Of a DNA stretch of 64,000 nt, positions 34,301 to 43,400 are shown one piece after another. The stretch is taken from NCBI RefSeq assembly GCF_040807025.1, contig NC_090952.1, positions 24,735,068 to 24,799,067 on the forward strand, in the 5' to 3' direction. This DNA comes from Struthio camelus (taxonomy: Eukaryota; Chordata; Aves; Struthioniformes; Struthionidae). The notes under the pieces are model-generated. The model was given only the letters and a program-made list of their open reading frames with translations, was not told the DNA's origin and did not search any database. Every line of letters starts with the position of its first letter. Positions within the stretch are counted from its first letter, which is position 1. The position numbers were made by a program, and so were the translations under genes.

Positions 34301-36980
34301 TACTATTGGCTTTGTCTGCATTCGTCTACTGCATTCATGATGTCTGCCTCATCTTATGGCTTTTAATTACAGAGGAACAGAACCGTTCCTTCTTACACTC
34401 AGCTGTGATTTGCAACTGCACTAGCAGAGTAGCAACTGTACATCAAAGTGTGAAAATTATTTTGTATGGCTGGCTGACTCCCGGGACAAGCACAGTTTCA
34501 GCCTGGCTCTTGTGTGAGTCTATTTCAAAGCGCCCATTAACTTGGTATCAATGAGAACCTTGTTCTATTACAACAGGCACCTCACCTTACCAAGCCAGAG
34601 TCTAACTTGTTCTGGGAAAAGGAGCCGCGTTTCTTTTGGTTTTGTGTATGTGAAAGATAGGGAAGGTGAGAGCACAGGCTTCCCGTGCGCGACCCGATAT
34701 CCACACATGTAACTAAACAGAAAGCTATGCTCGTTGCTAGCAGCAGACTTGAAAATAATCAAGGACCCACATCTGCAAGGAACTGCAAAAACTTGCTGTA
34801 TTTTAAGACAGTAAACAGTCCCACTGAATTACTCCTGTGTTTTGACATGAGACTAACACTTGTCTTGCTCGGTAATGGACAAGGGACATAGAGAAGGATA
34901 CAAGAAACAGGGCAAACGAACCTTTCAAACACTAAGCATTCTGCTGTAGCAGATACAAAGAAAAAAATACCTAGTAGATGGGGTAACACCATGATTTATT
35001 AGCATTCATCTTGGTGTCACAATTTTCTTCACCAACCATGAGTGACACAACCAAGCCAAATTCACTCCAATAAAACTCCTGTACCACAAATGCCATGCTG
35101 TGTTCCACATGCCCCCATAGGTACTGACTGTGGTGCATGTACAGTCCAGAATTTGACTTAGAATGACTGTTAGGCAGAGCAAATAAGCGCAAAGAAATAA
35201 GTCCTCTGCAGTTACTTGGCATTTACGCTCTCTTTAATTACCAATGGTTGCCTGCCGGGTAGGCAAAGCTCTGGATTAGCAGCTGAGGAATCCAGAGCCT
35301 CCTTTTGGCTTTGTCACCAGTTCATTGTGTAAGCAGGTAGAGGCCCTCTCTCCCTCACGCTTCCCCAGTATCTGATGGGGATAATTATTGAGCTCGGATA
35401 ATTATTCCGGCTTAGCTTGTTTGCCTGGCAAAACAAAGGTTGAGTGGGGATTCAAGTGCTCGCTATAAACGTACTAAGGAGGTAAACACTGGGGAGGAAG
35501 AACAGCTATTTAGGTTAACAGAAGTTTTTGGCAAATTGACAAAAAAGGTGCAAGTCAGTCATGATTAAATTTAATCTGGAAACTGAGATGTTGCTATCCA
35601 TCCAAGGTTTCGGAATAACTATTTCCTGGGGACAAGAACCAAGACTGCTTTGGTTTACAGCTCGAATGGTAGCTGTGATCTTTGGAGCCTCAGCAGCTCC
35701 GAGTCCAGCCCCATTTTCCTGCTCTCAGAAGCATTCTGGAATTCTCAGATGGAAGTTTGTAGTGAAAAAACAACTCTTCTTTCCCTCCTCACTTGGTACC
35801 CAGAGACTAGAGATGCTTCCTCCTCCTCTGCCCATTCCTACCAGTGGGTACTATGCCAAGTCCCAAGGTGACACTCACATCCAGTTCATGACAAAACATG
35901 CCCAGCCTCAGAGGACGGCCCTCATCTCTGAGGGACAGCAAGGTGCGCCCACCCGACACTGCCATTCAATACAGGTACCTCCGCCGTTCTGGTAGGTGAG
36001 GTAGGGAAATCGCCAGACGTTGCCCAGGCCCACAGCATAGCCCACCATGGAGAGCAGGTAGTCACTTTTGTTTGCCCAGTTGCCACGCTCCTGGTTTTCA
36101 TCACTGCCACTGGCATGGGCATCTTTTTCCGTTGACAAACTGAAGTCCTTGGAAGAGAAGAAGAGGGAAGGCTCAGGAGAGCTCCACAGGCAAATAGGCT
36201 GCCACAGCCACCCCTTCCCAGCCAGGGCAGAGCCTGAGGATTGCCAGGAAGGGCAGCAAGCTGGGGGGTGGGCATGGCCGAGCAGACTGCCAGTCCAGCT
36301 GGTCCCTGGCAGAGCAGCACGGACCAGCCAGAGAGAGGGTCCCCTCGGAGAACCCAAAGCATCCCTCAGGTCCAGGCTTGCCCCACTGCCCTGCTCCCAC
36401 CCGAGTCCCCTGGGCTGCAAAATCCTGGATGCAGCACATCCAGGGAACCCCCCTCATCCTGCCCTTGCATATGCCAAGGCTCCCCTATACCTGCACAGGG
36501 GCTCACCCCAGCACATACCTGTGTCCACTTTAAAACCACCTTTCCGGGTCTTCCCATCCCTGCACGGGTGCCCACCCCAGCTCAGCCCCCTGCACCTACC
36601 TGCCTCAGCGCCCCACACCTGCCCGGGTGCCTGTCCTGTCCCGTCCCCCCCCCAGCTGTCTGGGTGCCCCATGCACATGCCTAGGGGCTCAGCCACCTGA
36701 TTCAGTCACCCCCAGACCGGTCCAAGCGCCTGCTCCAGTTCAGCCCCCTGCACGCCCGTCCCGGCTCCAGCTGCCCAGACACCCTGCACACGCACCCAGG
36801 TGCTCAGCTCAGCCCCCTTCGTCTCCTAGGCGGGGGGGCCCCCCCATACCTGCCCAGACGCCTTGCACACCCGCCCAGGAGCCCCCCAGCAATCTCACAC
36901 GCCCGGGAGCCCCGACAGCCCACCCGACCCACCTTCTTCTTCCCGCAGGAGAGGAAGCCCGGCAGGCTGAGCATCCCCAT
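22183..36980 (-). CDS. SLC6A14: SLC6A14 (ATB0,+), amino-acid transporter, 14 coding exons, complete
   Basis: The protein is a plasma-membrane symporter of the SLC6 (neurotransmitter:sodium symporter) family, which uses Na+ and Cl- gradients to take up neutral and cationic amino acids at apical epithelial surfaces. Joining 14 exons gives 1,923 nt, or 640 residues plus stop, close to the human length. All junctions are GT-AG and all phases agree. Seen directly: TM1 [10 protein letters not shown] (about residues 56-65, with the gate Arg at 62), glycosylated extracellular loop 2 (sequons at Asn175, 186, 194, 199), TM8 LDS sodium-site motif (Asp419-Ser420), the TM10 gate Asp475, and a C-terminal tail with a CRP..WGPYLE motif. 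The residue pattern matches SLC6A14 rather than the glycine, proline or taurine SLC6 members, for example [19 protein letters not shown] and [16 protein letters not shown] chose the first in-frame ATG of exon 1; a second ATG lies two codons later. No lesion was seen. The ortholog call rests on remembered family sequence, not on a search. Confidence 0.96.
22571..22611. repeat. Short tandem repeat, three units of about 14 bp, in SLC6A14 intron 13
   Basis: AATTATAACAG recurs three times (AGGAATTATAACAG and AAATTATAACAG variants). Confidence 0.8.
22853..23020 (-). CDS. SLC6A14: SLC6A14 exon 13 (TM11 end and TM12)
   Basis: Acceptor aaatag|GCAATT, preceded by an A/T-rich rather than pyrimidine-rich tract (a T13 run lies further upstream on the gene strand); donor TGTCAG|gtaagg; 168 nt, phase 0 to 0. 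It encodes [10 protein letters not shown], then [18 protein letters not shown] (TM12) and a basic start to the C-terminal tail. Intron 13 is 520 bp. Confidence 0.96.
23987..24096 (-). CDS. SLC6A14: SLC6A14 exon 12 (intracellular loop 5 and TM11)
   Basis: Acceptor caacag|GAGGAAAC; donor TTAACG|gtgagt; 110 nt, phase 1 to 0. It encodes [17 protein letters not shown] followed by [16 protein letters not shown] (TM11). The [14 protein letters not shown] motif is typical of this subfamily. Intron 12 is 966 bp. Confidence 0.96.
24347..24446 (-). CDS. SLC6A14: SLC6A14 exon 11 (TM10)
   Basis: Acceptor ctacag|GCGGGA; donor TTTATG|gtaaat; 100 nt, phase 0 to 1. It encodes [20 protein letters not shown], which is TM10 with Asp475 as the extracellular-gate partner of Arg62, then [13 protein letters not shown]. 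Exons this short are not found by scanning for long open frames; it was located by homology. Intron 11 is 250 bp. Confidence 0.95.
25667..25785 (-). CDS. SLC6A14: SLC6A14 exon 10 (TM9)
   Basis: Acceptor tgcag|AAACAC; donor ACTCAG|gtaaga; 119 nt, phase 1 to 0. It encodes [19 protein letters not shown] (intracellular loop), then [20 protein letters not shown] (TM9). Intron 10 is 1,220 bp. Confidence 0.96.
25884..26009 (-). CDS. SLC6A14: SLC6A14 exon 9 (extracellular loop 4 and TM8)
   Basis: Acceptor ttgcag|GGTTTGAT; donor ACCATAG|gtgagt; 126 nt, phase 1 to 1. It encodes [17 protein letters not shown], then [20 protein letters not shown], which is TM8 with the Na2-site Asp419-Ser420 pair. Intron 9 is only 98 bp, so exons 8-10 form a tight cluster. 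Confidence 0.97.
26094..26322 (-). CDS. SLC6A14: SLC6A14 exon 8 (TM6 and TM7)
   Basis: Acceptor tggtag|GTTTGG; donor GACTCAG|gtaggc; 229 nt, the largest coding exon, phase 0 to 1. It encodes [20 protein letters not shown] (TM6, part of the substrate and chloride site), then [15 protein letters not shown] and [19 protein letters not shown] (TM7). The short stretch after HMA (FVLERP) differs from the mammalian form. Intron 8 is only 84 bp. Confidence 0.97.
27433..27573 (-). CDS. SLC6A14: SLC6A14 exon 7 (TM5 and extracellular loop 3)
   Basis: Acceptor tttacag|GTTGTC; donor GCAGAG|gtgagg; 141 nt, phase 0 to 0. It encodes [20 protein letters not shown] (TM5) followed by [20 protein letters not shown] fifth possible sequon, NIT, lies at about residue 299 in extracellular loop 3. 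Intron 7 is 1,110 bp. Confidence 0.97.
29257..29389 (-). CDS. SLC6A14: SLC6A14 exon 6 (TM4)
   Basis: Acceptor tttcag|TAAAGTGG; donor GGAAAG|gtaagt; 133 nt, phase 2 to 0. It encodes [13 protein letters not shown], then [19 protein letters not shown] and [11 protein letters not shown], which is TM4 and the following loop. This segment is nearly identical to mammalian SLC6A14 and is a main reason for the assignment. Intron 6 is 1,683 bp. Confidence 0.97.
30128..30263 (-). CDS. SLC6A14: SLC6A14 exon 5 (glycosylated extracellular loop 2)
   Basis: Acceptor tttcag|TAAGTGAC; donor TGGAA|gtaagt; 136 nt, phase 1 to 2. It encodes the variable large extracellular loop. Four N-x-S/T sequons are visible (NTT, NYS, NLT, NDT at residues 175, 186, 194, 199). 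The loop ends with the conserved PSEQYW, also found in mammalian SLC6A14. The rest of this loop diverges, as is usual for the family. Intron 5 is 738 bp. Confidence 0.95.
31643..31804 (-). CDS. SLC6A14: SLC6A14 exon 4 (TM3 and start of extracellular loop 2)
   Basis: Acceptor tcctag|GAGTGGGC; donor AATAG|gtactg (a weaker donor with C at +4); 162 nt, phase 1 to 1. It encodes VGITMVIIS, then [21 protein letters not shown], which is TM3 with the Ile-Tyr-Tyr-Asn substrate-site signature. The start of loop 2 follows, with Cys157 and Cys165 as candidates for the conserved loop-2 disulfide. Intron 4 is 1,379 bp. Confidence 0.95.
   Translation of the reverse strand, partial: EWASQWSSSQHSCQSITTLSLLMHSTTYLPHFKKCCRGQTASPGQMSCAAKQK
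32950..32967 (+). repeat. Homopolymer G18 in SLC6A14 intron 3
   Basis: Eighteen consecutive G on the plus strand, C on the gene strand. It is prone to length error in assembly and could form a quadruplex on the non-gene strand. Confidence 0.9.
33263..33308. repeat. 46-bp direct repeat, copy 1 (intron 3)
   Basis: Starts TTCTATTACAACAGGCACCT and ends AGTCTAACTT. It is base-for-base identical to 34563-34608. The two copies are offset by exactly 1,300 bp and flank exon 3. Confidence 0.9.
33645..33758 (-). pseudogene. Decayed tandem copy of the 3' part of SLC6A14 exon 3 and its intron flank
   Basis: On the gene strand, TGTGAAGAATATCGCCAGTG followed by TTTCAAG|gtcaat (exon-like end at 33714) mirrors exon 3's TGTGGAGGATATTACCGTTA, TTTCAAG|gttggt. 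About 25 of 35 bases match upstream of the GT. The following intron bases also match between the copies: gaattaagagctttgt...aaatcattaa at 33645, against gaattaacaactttgt...aaatcattaa at 33759, about 26 of 30. Two extra bases break the reading frame and no acceptor precedes it, so it is not a usable exon. Confidence 0.6.
33855..33986 (-). CDS. SLC6A14: SLC6A14 exon 3 (TM2 and start of intracellular loop 1)
   Basis: Acceptor ctcag|GTGCC; donor CAAG|gttggt; 132 nt, phase 1 to 1. It encodes [19 protein letters not shown], then [13 protein letters not shown] and VWRILPLFQ, covering TM2 and the adjacent cytoplasmic loop. A decayed copy of its last 45 or so bases lies about 115 bp downstream. A 46-bp direct repeat brackets the exon. 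Intron 3 is 2,050 bp. Confidence 0.96.
34563..34608. repeat. 46-bp direct repeat, copy 2 (intron 2)
   Basis: Identical to 33263-33308. Neither flank continues the match. The sequence is not a recognised transposon end. Confidence 0.9.
35268..35425 (+). mobile_element. MIR-like SINE fragment in SLC6A14 intron 2
   Basis: The plus strand reads like a decayed MIR. It has CTCTGGATTAGCAGCTGAGG, then TTTGTCACCAGTTCATTGTG, then CTTCCCCAGTATCTGATGGG followed by GATAATTATTGAG. These match the MIR core order (Ser-box-like head, 'ctgtgtgacc', 'tttcc-ccatctgtaaaatggggataat'). Recognised by eye only. Confidence 0.5.
35979..36147 (-). CDS. SLC6A14: SLC6A14 exon 2 (N-terminal tail and TM1)
   Basis: Acceptor ccaag|GAC; donor GGAG|gtacct; 169 nt, phase 0 in and phase 1 out. 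It encodes an acidic linker with DENQERGNW followed by TM1 with [20 protein letters not shown], the most diagnostic SLC6 segment. The unwound TM1 contributes Na+ and substrate ligands, including Asn59, and the Arg62 gate. Intron 2 is 1,992 bp and carries a MIR-like SINE. Confidence 0.96.
36933..36980 (-). CDS. SLC6A14: SLC6A14 exon 1 (start codon, residues 1-16)
   Basis: The exon encodes the first 16 residues of the cytoplasmic N terminus ([16 protein letters not shown]), which resemble the short hydrophobic-then-basic start of human SLC6A14. It ends AAG|gtgggt in phase 0. Two ATGs are possible (codons 1 and 3); the upstream one is chosen. The exon lies in a CpG island. Intron 1 is 785 bp and very GC-rich. 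Confidence 0.85.
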
Positions 36981-37038
36981 CGCCGCCGGAGCAGGAGCCG
37001 GAGCCGCTCCGCTCTGCCGCGCCGGCCGGCGCCCGGCC

Positions 37039-37046
37039 CTTTATCG
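37039..37046 (-). promoter_or_regulatory. TATA-like element upstream of SLC6A14
   Basis: CGATAAAG on the gene strand is the only A/T-rich octamer in several hundred bases of nearly pure G/C sequence. The spacing to the ATG fits a TATA box with a very short leader. Weak by itself. Confidence 0.35.
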
Positions 37047-37469
37047 GAGCCGCCTCCCGCCGCCGCCGCCGCCCGCCCCCGCGGCCTCGGGGCTGCCCCA
37101 CGGCCCGGGCGGAGCCGTCGGGCTGCGGCGCCTCCCGCCGCCGGGCGCCCCCGGCCGCTCCGCCCAGCCCCGTGCCCACATCCCCTCGCTAAGTGCCCCT
37201 CTGCGCAGCCAGCCCGCCCGCCCGCCCGCCAACCCCGACCCACTTCCTTGGGAAACACCCGGCCCTGTCGCCGAAGCGGCCCTCCGCGCACCCTCCCGGC
37301 CTTACCTCGCAGCCCGCCCGCCCGCCCGCCGGGGCTCTCTTCCCACCAGCCATCCCGAGCCCACGCTCTCCTGCCCATCTCGCACGCTTGGCTTCCCACC
37401 TCTTCTTCACGTTCCCCTTCCGACGTTGCCCCCGCGCCTCTGCCAGACCTACCCATCCCCTGCCGCCCA

Positions 37470-40400
37470 CCTACAGAGCCGTCTGCCAAATGCACCGACC
37501 TTCTCCTGCATGCCACGCACCTTCCTCAACAACTGACCCCGCGCTCGTGCTCTGCCTCTCTACACGTCCCCACTAGCTCCCTACGCTTCCCCACATAACC
37601 ACTGCCCAGCTACCTCTGTCCAGGCTCATAGGAGCAGACCCCTGCTCACCTGCCCCTAGCCAACCTTCGTGGCCACCTATTCCTGCCTCTCCTTCCTTCT
37701 CTCTTCTTCATGCTGTGGTCTAGGCTCAGGAGAAGGTGGCCTCTAATAGGAAAGCAAAGGGCACCGGGGGTTAAAGAATGTGGAAATTTCAGCTTCTAAA
37801 CACACCTTCCATGCACACGACAGGCACAGAAAGGGTAGGTCTTCAAAGGAAGCCACCCTTAGAGGAGGAATTTAACAAGCAAGGAATTAAAGACGACTTT
37901 TTCCTAAGGACCTCCCGTTTAACGCACCAAAGTGACATTCCCCAGGCATGCCCTAAGGGCACAAAGGGTACATTGGGCAAAGCACGCTGCATGTACAGGG
38001 GCAAGGGGACAAATGTTGACTTGTTGATTAATAGCTGTCTTCCATTTTAATTGTTCTCTTCTAGGGCTTATCTTCCTTTTGATTTACACTGTGAAGAATA
38101 CACACCTTCTGTCCTCAGTTAGTGGGACGTTACTCAACAAAAAGTGCTATTCAGTATAGCTCCATCTCTCTATAAATAAGAGGTATATGAGGAATGAGAA
38201 GTGTGTGATACCGCGTTTGAAAGGCGGGACGTAAAATCAGATTACATTTTATCACCCTGTGCAGCAGGTTTTCTAGGACACTTCTATCTTAGAAACTGGA
38301 AGAATGCCATTATATTGTATCTTTTGAATGACAAGTAGGCAGAACTGTAGTTTCTTGGCATGATACAGGCTGTGCAACCAAGAAAGTGCTCCTTCACAAG
38401 CCACCTGTGAATTCTGTATTCAAACAAGTTTGAGTTGCCAAAAGACATGCCAAGGTTCAGGCTAATTCTATAGGAAACAATACAAAACTCACCTACACTG
38501 AGGACAAACTGATAAATCAGTCAAGATTCTTTCAAAGCTTGTTTGAATTGTGCATGAACTAAACAAACCTTTTTGACCATGCGAGTCAGAGATATGAATT
38601 TGAAATTATTTAGCAAATGAGATAGCACGATTTTCCTCTGATTTCTGGATAACTTTAGTATCTGTGGGTCACCAGACCTCTCAGAAGGAAATGAAAACGT
38701 TGCTGTAAACAGTGCTAGGCCTGACAATAGCACAAAGTTTTCTTCCAAACTCATGATTCAGAGCTGTTTATCAGCTTATTTAGAAATAAAATGAGATGAA
38801 AAACAACCGGTTAGCCACAGCCTCTCCCTCCTTATTAGGATTAAGCGTATGTTGTAATGTTGCAGCGTCACTTACTGTGGCATTTTCTTTATGCGTAACT
38901 CAAGATGACTAAAAGTAAAACTATACTGGAGGCTCCTGGGATGCACTCTGTTTCTGACCATGCAAATGTTCATTTCTAATACACTTTCCACGTTCAATGG
39001 AGTGGAGGGAAGAGAAAAAAACAAATAGACTGCACAGTCAAAATTCCGGGGGTGATCAGTGGAGAGATAGAATAGTTAAAAGGAGAGAACTGCACCTCAA
39101 GCAGGGCTTTGTTTTACCTGCGTGTTAGATATGCAGCCAAGCAGTACATCAGTTAGCTTTGCATTTACTAGAGGCTGAGTCCATCAGCTTCAAGCCCTGG
39201 AGGCTGGCTCTCCTCACAGTTAGCACGGGACCCATCCAGTGAGCACCCTGTAAACCCGTTACCATTGGAATGTCTCAGCTGGAAACACAGAGATAACAAC
39301 CAACCGACCCAAGGCAGCTTAGCTCCAGCAAAGATGAGATATCCCATCTCCTGCCCCGCAATGTAACTGAGGTATCTAAGTCACATTTTTGCTTTGGAAA
39401 AAATCTCCCCTAAATGACTATGATCTCCACTTATCAAGCATTCTACTCATCCAATGAATAAAAAAATAATAATAAAAAAAGACCATTAATAAAACGCTTA
39501 ATGCCCTGACCAACACAGCAAACGTTTCCTAGGAATAGAAGCTACCCACAGTTTCCATTCAGTTATACCAGTGATGTTATTGCATGTTGAGTATGGCCCT
39601 TAGCTAATATGAATACAGCTATGGCAATGAAGTAGATGTGTTCAGTGTGCTTATTTAAGAATAAGATGAGTAACCTCTGTTTCTTAATCCATACCTTCTG
39701 TGACAGTGATGCTTACTGAGATTGGCACCTGGCACACATGCTCAAAACTGATTCATCAGACAAAGCCAGTGCCCATTTACCTCTCCCCTTGCCAATGGGC
39801 AGGGGCTAAAGACCAGAAAACATGCTCTGTGAATAGGAGCAATAGCTTTAGAGTAGTAGCAGTCCTTGCATTAAGGCAGTAAAAAGGTAATTCCTAATGC
39901 GCCTAGGAGGAAGACAGTCCTTCCCAGAATAAAATGATCCAGAAGAACAGCAAGCATTTGAACATCAGGGAAGAGTGAATGCTGGGCAGGAAAAGTTGTC
40001 TCTGTGCCAACACACACAGCCCAAAAAATGGGACTCTGTCATATACACCTGCTGCAGCGCTGGCAATCACATCTGGGAGCATGCAGTCCCCAAGGAAGGC
40101 AGTTGTTGTAAAGTGAGGACAAACGTCAGTGACCAGCCATTGCGCTCAGGTACATACAATCACAGATGTCCGCAGCTTTGCCATCTCTAAAATGCTGGAA
40201 TCCTGGAAAAAGTCAGGAACCTCAAAACACAAGTTTTCTCCCATCCACAGAAGACCAAGCAGCAAAGGCAGCTGCACGTGAAAGTGCCCACTTCAGATAT
40301 GAACCATGTAGTTCATAACAACTTCTGCCCTAACTGAGAGGGCAAAACAAGCAAGAGGCCAAGGACAGGAATAATTAGCAGTGATCTGCAGGGCTAACAG

Positions 40401-43400
40401 TCAAAACCACTAACAGCGCACAGAAATGCTGCATGAAGAGCTGGCAGCGCCAGGCCCTGCAGCCCCTAATACATTTCATCTGTGTGGATCCCAGTCACAG
40501 GAACCAACCTACATTCAGCGTGCTGCCACTGCAGTATGTCTTTAAGTGCAGCTACATGACACTTGCCCCAGTGTGGCATTATCCACCTACTCTGCACCAA
40601 GCAACGACAAGGCACGCGTCAACATGGATTAGATGGTCACGACGAGGATGTCAGTACTTTCCCACAAAGCCAGAGCTGCTGGAGTGAAGGGCTACGTGTC
40701 TGTATCTGCCAGCTAACAGAAACGGCTTCCTCGTACTTCCTTTATTCCTGCATCAGCACAGCAGCTTCTGTACCAGCTTCTCCTTACTGCAGACAAACAT
40801 CAGCTAACCAGATGGCAGTAACACATGCAACCAGGAAAAAAAAAAGTTGGTCCTCAGGATCTGAGGAAGATGACATAAACCATCTAACCATCTCCCATTG
40901 GCATGTAATTACCGTCATCCAGGATTCCACAGCCATGTGCTATTTTTCAGATGATGTCTTCAGATGATCTGAAAGCCAGAACGGACGGCTATGAACTCAC
41001 AGTTGAAGCAAAGCAGAAAATTTAAGCCATTGGCTCCCAGAGCAGCCGGAGTTATACTCTGCATTACAGTTGAACAAAATTGAGCCCTACAAATCATATT
41101 TAAATTAATGCTTATTGTTTAAGAAAGCATTAGCCTTGATCTAGGACCCCAGGCAACGATGAGTTAGTCAGTTTCCTTGGTGGTGGAGCCAACACTGGGA
41201 ATCTGGAATGAAGCCAAAGACTTTCTCACTAACCTAAAATCAGTCATTGGACAAGTAACCCAAGAAAGCAACATAGCATTCTCCATCCAGTGAGAAATGT
41301 TCTATTGCATCACGTGCCAACTGCAAGCAAGGAGGAAGTATACCTGGAAGGAAGGTACAGCAAAAGTTGGCCCTCCTCCTCAGAAGACACGATGGAGAGG
41401 TCACGATAGCATCGGTAATGGCAAGGGCTATGCAAATTGGACAAAGGCCATTGTTTCCAAAGTACAGGGTCCGTGACTGAAGAAAGGCAGGCACTTAGGG
41501 AAGCAGGCTGTCAGGGGTTATAACAAAACACAAAGAGAGTGGAAATTAATTATTTAGGAGTCCTTGGGCTAATACTTGCTTGCCTAATTCCAATGGCTCC
41601 TATCCAGCAGTTCATGCAAGTCAGACAACTGAGACAGGAGGTAGATTCTGCTCTCGCACCTGCTGTTCCCTTCAGGGCTGGGGTGAGATTTTGCTTGCAG
41701 GCGAGATTTTGCTTGCAGCAGAAGGAGATGATCTTTTATGCATCCTTCTTCTCGAATCTATTTTCCTGCTTTATCAGTTCTGTGCCTTTTCTACATGGCT
41801 GGGGTATTTATTGTTGCTGAGGCCATCCAAAGTAGGGCACCTGCTCCATTTGAAACTCACAGCCAAGAGTTCATTCTCATTAACAATTTTTCTTAGAATG
41901 GAAATTCTAAGAAATTTTCATTCAGAAAAATAGAAAGAGGGTATGGAAATTGCTCATTATTATTTAAAGAGTTTGAGTCGATAATATAATTATAAAATAC
42001 TAAATATCAGTACAAAATAGGATACATGATACAAGTCAGAAGGAATAAATAGAAAGTGGAAACAAACCATGAAAAATCAAAATTAAATAATCTGTTTTAG
42101 TTTTGAATTATTTCAGAAATCTTCTATCAATAGTTTTACTAAAATTGATAGATTCACATAAAATATTTTAATTTTGTGGGAGCGGGATTGTCTGAAGGAA
42201 AACCTCTGTAATATTTTTTAACATTCTTGTTCCCTGTTATGCATTATGTAATCAACCTGTCTTGACCAAATTTCAAAGACTGGTGCTCAATGAGACTTTT
42301 GTTAGCACTTTTGAACTCATCTATGTGGCCATCTCACATGAGAAGGGCAGCAAGGTCACTCCCACTGAGCTACTTGGCACTTATGGATGGTCTCCTACTG
42401 CACCCAAATTAGACAACTGAAAGCTAACTCATTTATCTCTTCACAACAGTGGGGCTGCAAAAGTCCACTGTAAATACAAAATGCATCCATCTAAGTCACA
42501 CTTCCAGGAAAATTCCTTTTTTAATATTGGAGGGTGGAGACTTGAAACTACGTGAAAAGCAAGCTTGCCTTCGGGCGTTTTTAGCAGGCTGCAACCTGCA
42601 ATTAACATAATACACACTAATCAAGTTAGTGGCGGTGCTGTTTTACATACGCACGTGGGAAAGAAATCAGGTGTATGGAAAAAAAAAAAACCTCTGAAGT
42701 ATAGCAGTAAAATTGAAAATCTCTACACTACTGGTCTTTTACCATACTCAGAGTCTGGAAGAAGATTCTGCTGTCCCAGCTACTCAGAACAGAGCTACAA
42801 GACTCCATCCACAGAATTAATCAAAGCAGTTCAAGGATTATTCATAACATTGTCAGCTTTCTATCCAGGGTAGTTGATCTAAACATTGGAAGCCCTAGTC
42901 CCTGATGATTTGTTCATTTGTCATGTATTATTAAAAATGTCATACAGGAATACATGATATTTCCCAGAGCTGTATCTAGAATAAGGAGCAAACCAATCAA
43001 AAGAGGACTAAGGTGTTCAAAGTGAGATTAAATAGAGTTTCAGTGTTTACACCAACTACGCCAATCTCTGAAAACCTCTGCTGAAACACTGACCAGCTCT
43101 AGAGTCAAAGCGTCGCCAACAACTGCATTTGCAGCCTCGGATTCCTCCATCCCCACGGTTCTGCTTCTGAGCGGGGCCAAAGGCACCTCAGCTTTCCCAG
43201 CACTAAGCGGCCCAGTGCCAAACAAACATCTGGGTTTGCGGGAGACACATAAGCAGGCCTCACTCCACCCAACCCCTCCCTGACTGTTCTGCAGAAGTGC
43301 TCCAAACGTGTTCAGCTTGTCTTTGAGCAACTGAAACACTATGCAAATGCAAAACTCAAAGTGAGTATCATTAAAGACACAACAACAGACACAACTAGTA

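Larger units (their letters stand above)
36880..37460 (-). promoter_or_regulatory. SLC6A14 promoter CpG island
   Basis: Very dense CpG and GC-rich sequence covers exon 1 and about 480 bp upstream, with many GGCGG-type Sp1-like boxes and CCG trinucleotide runs at 37056-37071. A TATA-like GATAAAG lies at 37039-37045 on the gene strand, about 60 bp before the ATG. This would give a 5' UTR of only about 30 nt if used. The long proline-rich open frame on the plus strand here (36627-37598) is a composition artefact. Confidence 0.65.

Noticed and set aside
36809..37516. 235-codon Gly/Arg-rich open frame on the minus strand across the promoter
   Set aside because: Composition artefact of the CpG island. 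The start of SLC6A14 lies inside it in another frame with clear splice and homology support.
36627..37598. 323-codon proline-rich open frame on the plus strand
   Set aside because: It lies antisense to exon 1 in the CpG island. Stop codons are rare in GC-rich DNA, and the translation is a Pro/Ala/Arg mixture with no domain.
41889..41914. 11-bp hairpin with 4-nt loop
   Set aside because: Short, A/T-rich stem with no flanking context. This is expected by chance in a 64-kb window.
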